Shown here piece after piece: positions 5,907 through 14,123 of a DNA stretch of 17,826 nt; positions within the stretch are counted from its first letter, which is position 1, and the number at the start of each line of letters is the position of its first letter. The DNA lies in NCBI GenBank assembly GCA_003820635.1, contig RPOS01000294.1:1-17826 (forward strand). Direction: 5' to 3'. Position numbers and translations under genes: made by a program. The stretch is from Verrucomicrobiaceae bacterium. GTDB lineage: Bacteria > Verrucomicrobiota > Verrucomicrobiae > Verrucomicrobiales > Akkermansiaceae. The notes beneath the pieces were generated by a model. The model searched no databases. It saw only the letters and a list, made by a program, of their open reading frames with translations, and was not told where the DNA came from.

Positions 5907-7778
5907 GTGCCGCTAAAGAAATTGGTTTTGAAGCCGGGATTGAATAAAGAAACCACGCGATACACCACTGAAGGCGGTTGGTATGACGGTGATAAAGTAC
6001 GGTTTCGCCAAGGCACGCCCGAAAAGATAGGCGGGTGGGTGCGTATCTCAGCCAGTACGTTTTTGGGCGTGTGCCGCAGCTTGTGGAACTGGATTACGCT
6101 GGCCAGCCTGAATCTGATGGGTGTGGGCACTAACCTCAAGTTCTACATCGAGTCTGGCGGTAACTACAACGACATCACGCCTCTGCGGCTAACGGCTACG
6201 CTGACCAACCCCTTCACGGCTACGTTGGGCTCGTCAGTTATTACGGTGGCACATACAGCGCACGGAAGCGCTACGGGCGACTTTGTGACGTTCAGCGGGG
6301 CTGCCGGGCTGGGTGGCAATATTACTGCGGCTGTCTTGAACCAAGAGTATCAAGTCACGGTTCTGGGGGTAAATAGCTACACAATTACGGTTGCGGCCAC
6401 AGCAATCGCAGCAGACGTAACTGGCTCGCCGGGTGGCGGAGCCGCTGTTTCCGCAGCCTACCAGATTGATTCAGGCCCAGCGTTCTCCGTGCCGTTGACA
6501 GGCTGGGGCGCAGGCTCTTGGGGTAGTGGGTCGTGGGGCCTTACGTCTGCAACGGATAGTATGCGCCTGTGGAGCCAGAATAACTTTGGCGAAGACCTGA
6601 TCTTTAATCCACGCGGCGGCGGTATCTATTATTGGGATGCGTCGAGCGGACTGACCTCTCGGGGTGTGGCTTTGTCGTCTCTGGCCGGCGCCTCCAGTGT
6701 GCCAACCATTGCCAACTTCATCTTCGTATCGGACATTAGCCGGTTTGTATTCGCCTTCGGCACGACTGATTATCTGTCCGCTGCATTCGACCCGATGTTG
6801 GTGCGTTGGTCGGATCAAGAAAGTGCGGTGAATTGGACCCCGGCAGTGACCAATCAGGCAGGCAGCGTGCGGCTGTCTCACGGCTCGGAGATCATCTCCT
6901 GCTTGCAATCCCGGCAGGAAGTTATCGTATGGACGGATTCGGCGCTGTACGCGCTGCAATACCTTGGCGCTCCGGATGTGTGGGGATCGCAGCTCATGGG
7001 CGACAACCTTTCCATCGCAGGGCCAAACGCTACGGCGTTGGCGAGCGGGGTGGTGTTTTGGATGGGCATCGACAAATTCTACAAATACGACGGTCGCGTT
7101 GAGACGCTTCGTTGTGATTTGCGCCAGTACATTTTTGATGACTTTAACTCCCTGCAACGCGCACAGGTAGTGGCCGGCACTAACGAAGGCTTTAATGAAG
7201 TCTGGTGGTTTTATTGCAGCGAAAACTCGACGACCAATGACAGGTACGTTGTGTACAACTACGGCGAAGATATTTGGTACTACGGCACCATAGCACGCAC
7301 CGCATGGATCGATAGCGGATTGCGATCACACCCTGTAGGAGCCACGTATCTGAACAACCTCGTCAATCACGAAGTAGGCGTAGACGACAATTCGACAGGC
7401 ACGTTGGTAGCGATTGAGTCCTACATTACCTCTGCGGAATTTGACATCGACGACGGGCATAACTTCTCGTTTATCTATCGAATGTTGCCGGATGTGACCT
7501 TCCGAGGCTCTACAGCGGCCAGCCCCAACGCGACCATGTATTTGCTGCCAATGGCTAACTCCGGTTCTGGGTATAACAGCCCTGCCTCGGTGGGCGGCAG
7601 CAACTCGGCAGTAGTTACGCGAATCGCTACGGTGCCAATTGAAGAGTTTACCGGGCAGGTGTATACCCGCGTTCGAGGCCGTCAGATGTCGATCAAGATG
7701 GAAAGCACCGGGCTAGGCGTGCAGTGGCAGCTTGGCTCTCCACGGATAGATATTCGTCCTGATGGGAGGCGAGGTTAA
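5907..7778 (+). CDS. Phage virion protein, candidate gp10-like head-tail connector / DNA stabilisation protein
   Basis: A 623-residue protein starting at GTG. The N-terminal part has LVLKPGLNKETTRYTTEGGW, then DKVRFRQGTPEKIGGW and the Trp-rich RSLWNWITL. Residues about 100-188 look like an inserted beta domain (LTNPFTATLGSSVITVAHTA; DFVTFSG; YTITVA). Then follow GWGAGSWGSGSWG, LWSQNNFGEDLIFNPRGGGI and VRWSDQESAVNW, repeated beta blades of a propeller-like body, and the end YTRVRGRQMSIKM...IDIRPDGRRG. The layout recalls P22 gp10 (Phage_stabilise), which plugs the portal in short-tailed phages: opening motif, a ..GS..VIVWT..ALYALQYLG core and a strand-rich C-terminus. This assignment is by architecture, and motif-level identity to gp10 is weak. 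Virion protein is near-certain from the family recall; the connector role is plausible. The stop shares one base with the next ATG. Confidence 0.75.
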   Translation: MPLKKLVLKPGLNKETTRYTTEGGWYDGDKVRFRQGTPEKIGGWVRISASTFLGVCRSLWNWITLASLNLMGVGTNLKFYIESGGNYNDITPLRLTATLTNPFTATLGSSVITVAHTAHGSATGDFVTFSGAAGLGGNITAAVLNQEYQVTVLGVNSYTITVAATAIAADVTGSPGGGAAVSAAYQIDSGPAFSVPLTGWGAGSWGSGSWGLTSATDSMRLWSQNNFGEDLIFNPRGGGIYYWDASSGLTSRGVALSSLAGASSVPTIANFIFVSDISRFVFAFGTTDYLSAAFDPMLVRWSDQESAVNWTPAVTNQAGSVRLSHGSEIISCLQSRQEVIVWTDSALYALQYLGAPDVWGSQLMGDNLSIAGPNATALASGVVFWMGIDKFYKYDGRVETLRCDLRQYIFDDFNSLQRAQVVAGTNEGFNEVWWFYCSENSTTNDRYVVYNYGEDIWYYGTIARTAWIDSGLRSHPVGATYLNNLVNHEVGVDDNSTGTLVAIESYITSAEFDIDDGHNFSFIYRMLPDVTFRGSTAASPNATMYLLPMANSGSGYNSPASVGGSNSAVVTRIATVPIEEFTGQVYTRVRGRQMSIKMESTGLGVQWQLGSPRIDIRPDGRRG

Positions 7779-9148
7779 TGGCACTTGTTGAAGCTCGCAT
7801 GCCCGCTGTGCCCAGCCTGCCATTAGGCCCGGTGCAGTACGACAGGCAATACGTTGACCAGCTTAATAACGTGCTGCGTCTGTACTTTAACCAGCTCAAT
7901 CATGTAGTGGGGAGACTCGTGGCAAACCAAGGCCCATACGAAGTTTATTTTGGCGACGAAGGCGTCGATGCGTTTGGTCGGCTGCGGGTGAGCAACCCCT
8001 TCACTTTGTTTGATAGCCAAAACAGATACGCTATAGACAATCAGTTTGACACGTCGACAGCCACGGGGGGCACAGCAACCTATCTGAGCAATGAAAGCTC
8101 GGTGTCGTTGAATACAACCACCAGCTCAGGCAGCGAAGTAATCCGCCAGACTTATCGCGTGTTTCCGTATCAACCCGGCAAGGGCCTGACGTTCCTTGGC
8201 ACCTTTGTCATGGCGGCGCCGAAGACAAACTTGCGCCAGAGGGTAGGCTACTTCAATACAGCGAACGGCGCGTTCCTCCAGCAGAACGGCACTACAGTCT
8301 CGTTCGTCCTTCGGTCAAACTCTTTGCCGACACCGGGCACGCCAAGCGACGTTCGCACAGTCAATCAAGCCGACTGGAACGTGGATAAAATGGACGGCAC
8401 AGGCCCAAGCGGGCGCGTGCTAGACCTGACCAAGAACCAGATTCTGTACATGGACTTTGAGTGGCTGGGTACAGGGGATGTTCGCTGTGGATTTTATGTA
8501 GATGGCAGGCCGCAGATATGTCACATCTTCCACAACGACAATACACAGACTGCTGTGTATATGCAGACGGCCATCCTGCCGGTGCGATATGAAATCACCA
8601 ATACGGGAGCGACCGGCTCGGCGTCGTCGATGAAACAGGTCTGCTCGACGGTTATCAGCGAGGGCGGCTACGAGGCAACATCAATTGACCATGTGGCGCG
8701 ACGCACCACAGCATTGGGCACAATCAGCACAACATTCCTGCCGCTGGTCTCTATCCGGCTTGCGTCCACGGCGCTTGGCGCTGTTGTGTTGCCGAACCGA
8801 GTACAGGTGTTGCCGACGACCAACCAGAACTACGAAGTTGCGTTGTTTAAAAACGCGACGCTTACCGGCGCAAGCTATGCCGCAGTCAGTTCGGATGCCA
8901 ACGTGGAGGCTGACGTAAGTGCCACGGCCATGACAGGAGGCACCATCGTGCAAACGGACTACGTAACGACCAGCGGTAGTGGCGGAGCGGGGATTCTGGT
9001 AGCGCCCACCGGGTACAACTTTGACTTGCAGTTGGGCGTGTCGTTAGCGGGAGTGAGCGACATTTATACAGTCGGCATCCGAACAGTATCCGGTGCCACG
9101 ACGGGCGATGCCGTAGGCTCGTTGTCGTTTTACGACCTGACTCAGTGA
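7778..9148 (+). CDS. Conserved phage virion protein, unknown exact role
   Basis: A 456-residue beta-rich protein. The start ATG overlaps the previous stop by one base (TAATG) and follows a GGAGGCGAGG purine run. After a helical N-terminus (DRQYVDQLNNVLRLYFNQLN), the core has VYFGDEGVDAFGRLRVSNPF, then FDSQNRYAIDNQFD and YRVFPYQPGKGLTF. QILYMDFEWLGTGDVRCGFY follows, with YMQTAILPVRYEI further on. The C-terminal third (about 320-456) looks like a separate beta domain (VQVLPTTNQNYEV...SLSFYDL). I recall this AFGRLRVS/FDSQ...Y family in many aquatic phage genomes, where the middle may adopt a lectin-like jelly roll. No catalytic signature is seen. Its place between the connector candidate and the ejection genes suggests a tail or neck component. 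Confidence 0.72.
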   Translation: MALVEARMPAVPSLPLGPVQYDRQYVDQLNNVLRLYFNQLNHVVGRLVANQGPYEVYFGDEGVDAFGRLRVSNPFTLFDSQNRYAIDNQFDTSTATGGTATYLSNESSVSLNTTTSSGSEVIRQTYRVFPYQPGKGLTFLGTFVMAAPKTNLRQRVGYFNTANGAFLQQNGTTVSFVLRSNSLPTPGTPSDVRTVNQADWNVDKMDGTGPSGRVLDLTKNQILYMDFEWLGTGDVRCGFYVDGRPQICHIFHNDNTQTAVYMQTAILPVRYEITNTGATGSASSMKQVCSTVISEGGYEATSIDHVARRTTALGTISTTFLPLVSIRLASTALGAVVLPNRVQVLPTTNQNYEVALFKNATLTGASYAAVSSDANVEADVSATAMTGGTIVQTDYVTTSGSGGAGILVAPTGYNFDLQLGVSLAGVSDIYTVGIRTVSGATTGDAVGSLSFYDLTQ

Positions 9149-9155
9149 GGTAGAT

Positions 9156-12100
9156 ATGTCGGAATATGATGATGGCAGTGCGGAAAGACAAGCAGCCGCA
9201 TATCGAGCAATGGGGTACGAGTGGGTAGAGGGCGGAGAAGGTGGAAGGTATCAATATACCGGACGATCTCTTCTGCCCCCGGTTGAGCCTCCTACATTAC
9301 GTGTAACTCCGGGCATGACGGAAGCGCAATTACAAAAACTAACAACACAAACTCCAATTACAAAAACTAGGGTTGTAGAAACTGGAGAAGGTGGGTATGA
9401 AGTTTATGATTACTACGACCCAGCAAGCCAAGCCAAGCAACTGTTGGCGCAGCCCGCACAAGTAAGCACCGACTATATTCGTAATAACTTTCCTTCATTG
9501 GCTCAGTTGCCCCAATCGGTGTTGAATCAAATGGGGCAAGACTGGCGTACCGCATACGCGCACATCCATAAGATTTCGGAGCAAAGTTCTAGCGGCTGGT
9601 GGGGAGGTGCGGGCGGCAAAGAAGGGTTTGTTCCGGTGCCGATAATAAATAGGGGGACTGGCCAACCAGAACTCCAGGTGGGCGGAAATGGTGAAATGTT
9701 TGCAGAGGCGTTGCCTTACGTCACCTACTCGCCAGAGTACGGGCTGGGAGTGCCAAAAGCGGGGATGCGCCCGTATGACAGCGGGTTTAGTTTCTTGGAC
9801 TTTGTGGGCGCAGCGGCTCCGGGGATTGCGCTCTCAGCCATTTTAGGCCCGGCAGGGTTTGGGCTGTCTTTGCCTGCGGCTGGGGCGGTATCGGGGGGCT
9901 TTAATGCGCTACTGAATGACGGCAATGTGCTCAAGGGCGCATTGACCGGAGGTGCCTTGGGCGGTCTCGGTCAGATGGCTACGCCTGCGATTAGCTCGGC
10001 AGTGGGTGCCACAGGGCTAACGGGTGCCGCAGCAGACGCGGTAAAAGCAGGAGCCTTGGCCGCAGGTAAAGCCGCAATTACGGGTGGCGATCCCTTGCAA
10101 GCTGCACTGGTGGCCGCAACGGGGGCCGGGGTCGGTAGCACTGTAGCAAGTGCAGATGCGCTGAAAGACCTTGACCCGACTGTTGCAAAGGCACTGACCG
10201 CAGCCGCATCTGGAGCGGCAAGGGCGGCAGTAGGCGGGGGCGATCCGGTAACGGCGGCTCTGACAAGCGCAATTAACGTCGGAACAAAAGCGATAACCGG
10301 TGCAACTCCCGGGGCTACTGCAAGTGCACCCGCACCCACAACATCTACGCAAGATATTCTGTCGCAACTCGGCGCGCAAGAAACCGAGGCGCAACAATTA
10401 CAACAAATCTTAGCCGATGCTGGCATTGCGCCTGAGCAACGAGGTTTGCTGGCGGGCGATTACAAACAAGAAGGCGTTGGCGATGTGTTGGCACGCGGAG
10501 CGGAATCAGCACTTGGTGCGTTGGTTCCGTCTGCACAAGCCTCTGGACAAGATCGAGTGGTATTGCCGCAACCTACGGAAGCAGGGGGCGCACAGCCTTC
10601 TGACTACAAATACTTCTTTGACGTAATGAGCAAAGGCGACCCGCAGGCTGCTTATGCGGGTTTATCTGCCGACGAAAAGGCAGCCGTAGATCGTGCGGGA
10701 CAAGAGTTTCAGGCAAGTTCGGAAATCCGAAAAGGGGACTTGTTATCGGCATACAAATCCGGCGAACTCACGCCTACGGAGACTCCCACAGAATCGTGGA
10801 TTGATCGCGGCATGCTGGGCGCAGAATCGCCAGCGTCAATGCCGGATATTCTGGAGATGCTGGAACAGCAGCAGGCACGACAGCAGTCGATGCAAAAAGC
10901 GGTATCTGAGTATTCCAAGCCGGAAAATGTGCAGCCGGACATTCTCAATGTGCTGAACCGTCAGCAGGCGGATGCAGAGGCCGCAATTGCGGCGCTGGAG
11001 CAGGCGACCGGGCAGAAGATCACGGCGGGTGACGCGGATATTCTGGCGCGTTTGGCCGAGCAAGGCGCATCGCAACGCGAGATGGAAGCAGCCCTGCGCG
11101 GTGAGATCGGTGGGTTGGGCACGACCTTTGATCAGCGGCTTGCCGACATTCTGGCGCAACAAGGTACGGGCCAAGCCGAGATGGAAGCAGCCCTGCGCGG
11201 AGAGTTTCAAAGGCAGTTTGAGGCTGCGCGAGCTGCGGGGGCAACATCCGAGGCAGCTTTGCAGGGCGCTATTGCAGGGGTTGGCCAACAAGCAGCTGCC
11301 GCGAAACAAGCAGCAGACCAAACCGCTGCCGGGCAAGCAGACATTACCGCAAAGATCACAGCTACCGACCAGAAGCTCGCGGATTTTGCCGTTCAGACGG
11401 GCCAGAGTTTTGACGCAGTTAAAGCTCAGTTCAAGGCTGAGTTTGACGCAGCTCAAGCAGCCGGCAAATCTTCAGATGCAGCGCTACAAGCGGGTATTGA
11501 TAAGGTCGGACAGACTGCCGCAGCTAATCAGAAAGCGACCGATACTCAGCTCGGCCAACTTGGGGTAGATGTAAACGCGGTTAAGACCGGCCTAGGCCAG
11601 CTCGGAACGTCTACGACACAGCAGTTTGGTGACGTGAACGCTCGGATAACTGAGCTTCAACGGCAAGGGCTGACGCAATCTGAGGCCACTAACAAAGCGT
11701 TGTTGGAGCTATCGAGCGGGCAGGCGACGCTGGGGCAGCAACAGGCCGCGCAAGCTGCCGCTGCTAAAGAAGCTGCTGCTCAAGCTGCTGCTAACCAGCA
11801 AGCTACTCAGACTCAGTTTGGCGACGTGAACGCTCGAATCGTAGCTTTGATGCGGCAAGGTGCGGACTACCAGACTGCCACTACACAAGCCCAAACGGAA
11901 TTGAAGCAAGGGCAAGCGCAGCTCGGTACTAAGGTGGGTGAGCTGGGTACGAAAGTGGGGGATTTGGGAACTACGCTCGGCGGACAGATTGCCGGACTGG
12001 GGACTCAGCTAACTGCCGCTAAACAGCAAGCGGCACAAGCCCAACAGCAAGCCAACATGGGCACCTTGTTTGGATTACTCGGCGGATTCGGCGGACAACA

Positions 12101-12266
12101 AGCGGCTCCGCAGGCTGCGGCACCTGTGACCCCTGCTAACATCGGGTATGTGTATGACATTGGAGGCAAAAGTATTTTTGCCAACCCGCAACAAGAGAAA
12201 GCCTTCGTTTCGCCTTATGCAGAAGGCGGCACTGTCGAAGACCTGATGAAGATTTTGAGAGGATGA
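9156..12266 (+). CDS. Large Gly/Ala/Gln-rich protein, candidate internal virion (ejection) protein
   Basis: A 1036-residue protein; the ATG at 9156 follows a GAGG that overlaps the previous TGA stop. There are three parts. The N-terminal 205 residues are globular (YRAMGYEWVEGGEGG, VYDYYDPASQAKQLL, FPSLAQLPQSVLNQMGQDW). Residues about 212-390 are Gly/Ala-rich and hydrophobic (DFVGAAAPGIALSAILGPAG), with the repeat GGDP(L/V).AAL near 310 and 361, and could cross or insert in membranes. Residues about 390-985 are Gln/Ala-rich and probably largely coiled coil. This part holds a 33-residue repeat (EMEAALRGE), the repeat QFGDVNARI (residues 823 and 887) and heptads LGTKVGE/LGTKVGD/LGTTLGG from 923. 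It ends with a conserved tail, IGYVYDIGGKSIFANPQQEK, then SPYAEGG. Composition and neighbours suggest a protein packed in the head and injected with the DNA. Function is inferred; no enzyme motif is seen. Confidence 0.68.
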   Translation: MSEYDDGSAERQAAAYRAMGYEWVEGGEGGRYQYTGRSLLPPVEPPTLRVTPGMTEAQLQKLTTQTPITKTRVVETGEGGYEVYDYYDPASQAKQLLAQPAQVSTDYIRNNFPSLAQLPQSVLNQMGQDWRTAYAHIHKISEQSSSGWWGGAGGKEGFVPVPIINRGTGQPELQVGGNGEMFAEALPYVTYSPEYGLGVPKAGMRPYDSGFSFLDFVGAAAPGIALSAILGPAGFGLSLPAAGAVSGGFNALLNDGNVLKGALTGGALGGLGQMATPAISSAVGATGLTGAAADAVKAGALAAGKAAITGGDPLQAALVAATGAGVGSTVASADALKDLDPTVAKALTAAASGAARAAVGGGDPVTAALTSAINVGTKAITGATPGATASAPAPTTSTQDILSQLGAQETEAQQLQQILADAGIAPEQRGLLAGDYKQEGVGDVLARGAESALGALVPSAQASGQDRVVLPQPTEAGGAQPSDYKYFFDVMSKGDPQAAYAGLSADEKAAVDRAGQEFQASSEIRKGDLLSAYKSGELTPTETPTESWIDRGMLGAESPASMPDILEMLEQQQARQQSMQKAVSEYSKPENVQPDILNVLNRQQADAEAAIAALEQATGQKITAGDADILARLAEQGASQREMEAALRGEIGGLGTTFDQRLADILAQQGTGQAEMEAALRGEFQRQFEAARAAGATSEAALQGAIAGVGQQAAAAKQAADQTAAGQADITAKITATDQKLADFAVQTGQSFDAVKAQFKAEFDAAQAAGKSSDAALQAGIDKVGQTAAANQKATDTQLGQLGVDVNAVKTGLGQLGTSTTQQFGDVNARITELQRQGLTQSEATNKALLELSSGQATLGQQQAAQAAAAKEAAAQAAANQQATQTQFGDVNARIVALMRQGADYQTATTQAQTELKQGQAQLGTKVGELGTKVGDLGTTLGGQIAGLGTQLTAAKQQAAQAQQQANMGTLFGLLGGFGGQQAAPQAAAPVTPANIGYVYDIGGKSIFANPQQEKAFVSPYAEGGTVEDLMKILRG
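11078..11200 (+). repeat. Exact 24-base direct repeat, 99 bases apart
   Basis: An identical 24-base segment encoding (R/A)EMEAALRG occurs at 11078-11101 and 11177-11200. The offset is 99 bases, i.e. 33 residues or three 11-residue turns. It fits an in-frame duplication of a coiled-coil segment inside the large 9156-12266 gene. Flanking residues (ILAR/ILAQ) are also alike. Confidence 0.9.
12257..12262 (+). promoter_or_regulatory. Shine-Dalgarno GAGAGG, decides between two ATGs
   Basis: GAGAGG directly abuts the ATG at 12263, leaving no spacer, but stands 6 bases before the ATG at 12269. Normal spacing therefore favours 12269. The 12263 start (two extra residues, Met-Ser) would give an ATGA overlap with the upstream stop and cannot be excluded. 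Confidence 0.55.
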
Positions 12267-12268
12267 GC

Positions 12269-13105
12269 ATGGACCCGTTTGAAGTAGATCAGCAACCTTA
12301 CTACGGCGACGTGGAGCTTCCATTCTCGCCATACGCCCCAAACATTGACTGGGGCAATGTCACGCTGCCCACGGATACATACTACGGCAACGCGGCAAAC
12401 TGGAGTTATGACGCGGCTCCGAGCCTCATGAGCAATTTGCTCTCCGGGAACTTTGGGCAAGCATTCCAACAAGCCGGTAGTGGTATTGCGGACTTGTCGT
12501 CAAGCGCCCTTAAAGCTTTGCTGTACGACAAGAACGATAAGCTCGACATGCAGAAGCTTGCCACTATCGGTGGCGGGTTGGCGGGCTTGCTCGGTGCAGG
12601 CAAAGGCCAGACAGAGAAAGTAGGCTATCAAGGGCAGGTCCCCGTGCTCTCCGCAGTGCGCGAGCGTGTGCCGCAAGCTGCCTCGACCCAGCGCCCCGGC
12701 GCAGGCGGCAAACGGTATTTCTCAGACACCCAATATGTGGCCCCGGACCAAGCCGCTGCGGCTCAAGCCGCTGCCGCGCAACAGGCGCAAGGGTTGGCTC
12801 AGCTCAATGCAGCACGGCCTACGCCCGGCTATGCCGAAGGTGGTATCGCTCAGGGGTATTATTTGGGCGGAGATACGGATGGCATGGCGGATGAGATTCC
12901 GGCGAACATTGATGGTAAGCAACCCGCTAAACTTAGTGACGGCGAGTTCGTGGTGCCTGCGGACGTAGTCAGCCATTTAGGTAACGGCAACTCTGAAGCT
13001 GGTGCGCAACGGCTGTATGAAATGATGGACCGCATCCGCAAAGCGCGCACTGGCACGGCCAAGCAAGGTCGCCAGATTAACCCCAATAAACTTCTTCCTA
13101 AGTGA
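12269..13105 (+). CDS. Phage virion-associated protein with DGEFVVPADVV tail
   Basis: A 278-residue protein (280 if started at 12263). The N-terminus is acidic (MDPFEVDQQPYYGDVELPF). Then comes an amphipathic, Gly/Ala-rich part (SNLLSGNFGQAFQQAGSGIA, GGGLAGLLGAGKG), then an Ala/Gln stretch. The conserved C-terminal section runs GYAEGGIAQGYYLGGDTDGM (from about 187), ADEIPANIDGKQPAKLSDGE, then EFVVPADVVSHLGNG, and ends LYEMMDRIRKARTG...INPNKLLPK. I recall this tail in proteins of T7-like aquatic phages. A GEFV(V/I)..... element with a preceding GG is also common near the C-termini of tape-measure-type proteins. No enzyme motif is present. Adjacent genes suggest a role in the DNA ejection assembly or a structural partner of it. 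Confidence 0.7.
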   Translation: MDPFEVDQQPYYGDVELPFSPYAPNIDWGNVTLPTDTYYGNAANWSYDAAPSLMSNLLSGNFGQAFQQAGSGIADLSSSALKALLYDKNDKLDMQKLATIGGGLAGLLGAGKGQTEKVGYQGQVPVLSAVRERVPQAASTQRPGAGGKRYFSDTQYVAPDQAAAAQAAAAQQAQGLAQLNAARPTPGYAEGGIAQGYYLGGDTDGMADEIPANIDGKQPAKLSDGEFVVPADVVSHLGNGNSEAGAQRLYEMMDRIRKARTGTAKQGRQINPNKLLPK

Positions 13106-13112
13106 GCTAGAT

Positions 13113-14114
13113 ATGGCTACTACACCTGCTCTTACATCTACAGGCACGACTGGCTCGCAACCACTCGTTGGCATGGAATCGTCCCTGTCTAACTGGGTTG
13201 GCCCTTATGTGACCAACATGCTTGGCAAAGGCCAAGCACTGGCTAGCACGCCCTATCAAGCCTACCAAGGCACACTAACTGCTGGCCCGAGCGCGTTGCA
13301 ATCGCAAGCGTTTCAAGGGCTGGCTGGGCTGACTATGCCCGCAGGGATTGGCGCAGCGGAACAGCGCAGCGCACAGCTGGGGCAACAGATGGGCGCGATG
13401 AACTACGCGCCGACAACGTTCTCCGCTGACCAGTTCACACCCGCAGCGGCGCAGCAGTACATGAACCCGTATTTGCAGGCATCGCTTGATCCCCAGATTG
13501 CCGAGGCTCGGCGTCAGGCGGAGATTCAGCGTGTGCAGCAAGCGGGGCGCATGACCCAAGCGGGTTCGTTTGGCGGTAGCCGGCAGGCCATCATGGAATC
13601 GGAAGGTGCCCGCAACCTCGGGCAGAACCTGTCGAACATTACTGGCCAAGGCTACAACCAAGCGTACCAGCAGGCTGCGCAAAATTTCCAAGCCGACCAG
13701 CAACGCAAGGCCGCAGCACAGGCCGCAGGCGAGCAGAGCCGTCAGTTCGGTGCCGGCTATGGCATGCAAGGTCTGCAAGGCGCACTCGGTGCTGCCCAAC
13801 AACAAGCCGGGCTGGCGGGCATGGGCCAGCAGTATGGGCTGGGTAATCTGCAAGCTCAGCTGGCAGCAGGTCAGATGCAGCGGGGCATTACAGGCGAAGG
13901 GCTGGGTGCCGAGAAAGCGCAGTTCGAAGAAGAACGCGACTACCCGTACAAGCAGGTGCAGTACCAGCAGTCTCTGCTGCAAGGGCTGCCGCTCGCTGCG
14001 CAAAGCAATACCTACCAACAGCCGTCGCTGCTTCAAGAAATCTCCGGTGGGGCGTCAGGTATTCGTGACTTGTACAACCAGCTGTTTGGCAACCCCGCGA
14101 CCCCGGCTAAATAA
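13113..14114 (+). CDS. Conserved Gln/Ala-rich phage protein, candidate internal virion protein
   Basis: A 333-residue protein. Conserved patches are PYQAYQGTLTAGPSALQSQA (about 47-66), YMNPYLQASLDPQIAEARRQ (about 116-135), and SFGGSRQAIMESEGARNL (about 152-169). After these it is a Gln-rich helical region (NFQADQQRKAAAQAAGEQ) to about residue 290. The tail FEEERDYPYKQVQYQQSLLQ to LLQEI..G..GIRDLYNQLFG closes it. These patches, with YQG.(L).AG.S.LQ.QAF and AGSFGGSR.AI, are familiar to me from uncultured marine and freshwater phages, where the protein has no named function. Predicted mostly helical and soluble, with no transmembrane segment. The ribosome binding site before the ATG at 13113 is weak (GAGCTAG), and the 7-base gap to the previous stop suggests coupled translation. 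Confidence 0.7.
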   Translation: MATTPALTSTGTTGSQPLVGMESSLSNWVGPYVTNMLGKGQALASTPYQAYQGTLTAGPSALQSQAFQGLAGLTMPAGIGAAEQRSAQLGQQMGAMNYAPTTFSADQFTPAAAQQYMNPYLQASLDPQIAEARRQAEIQRVQQAGRMTQAGSFGGSRQAIMESEGARNLGQNLSNITGQGYNQAYQQAAQNFQADQQRKAAAQAAGEQSRQFGAGYGMQGLQGALGAAQQQAGLAGMGQQYGLGNLQAQLAAGQMQRGITGEGLGAEKAQFEEERDYPYKQVQYQQSLLQGLPLAAQSNTYQQPSLLQEISGGASGIRDLYNQLFGNPATPAK

Positions 14115-14123
14115 GGACTGCTC

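Noticed and set aside
6471..7157. 228-codon open frame on the minus strand
   Set aside because: Antisense to the 5907 gene; Arg/His-rich shadow composition and no ribosome binding site or coherent domain.
9780..10311. Holin or integral membrane enzyme from the hydrophobic stretch
   Set aside because: It sits in the middle of a 1036-residue protein with globular and coiled-coil flanks, which does not fit a holin.
13275..14036. 253-codon open frame on the minus strand
   Set aside because: It lies wholly inside a gene with recognisable conserved patches on the + strand, has Leu/Arg-rich composition typical of an antisense shadow of Gln/Ala codons, and has no gene neighbours on its strand.
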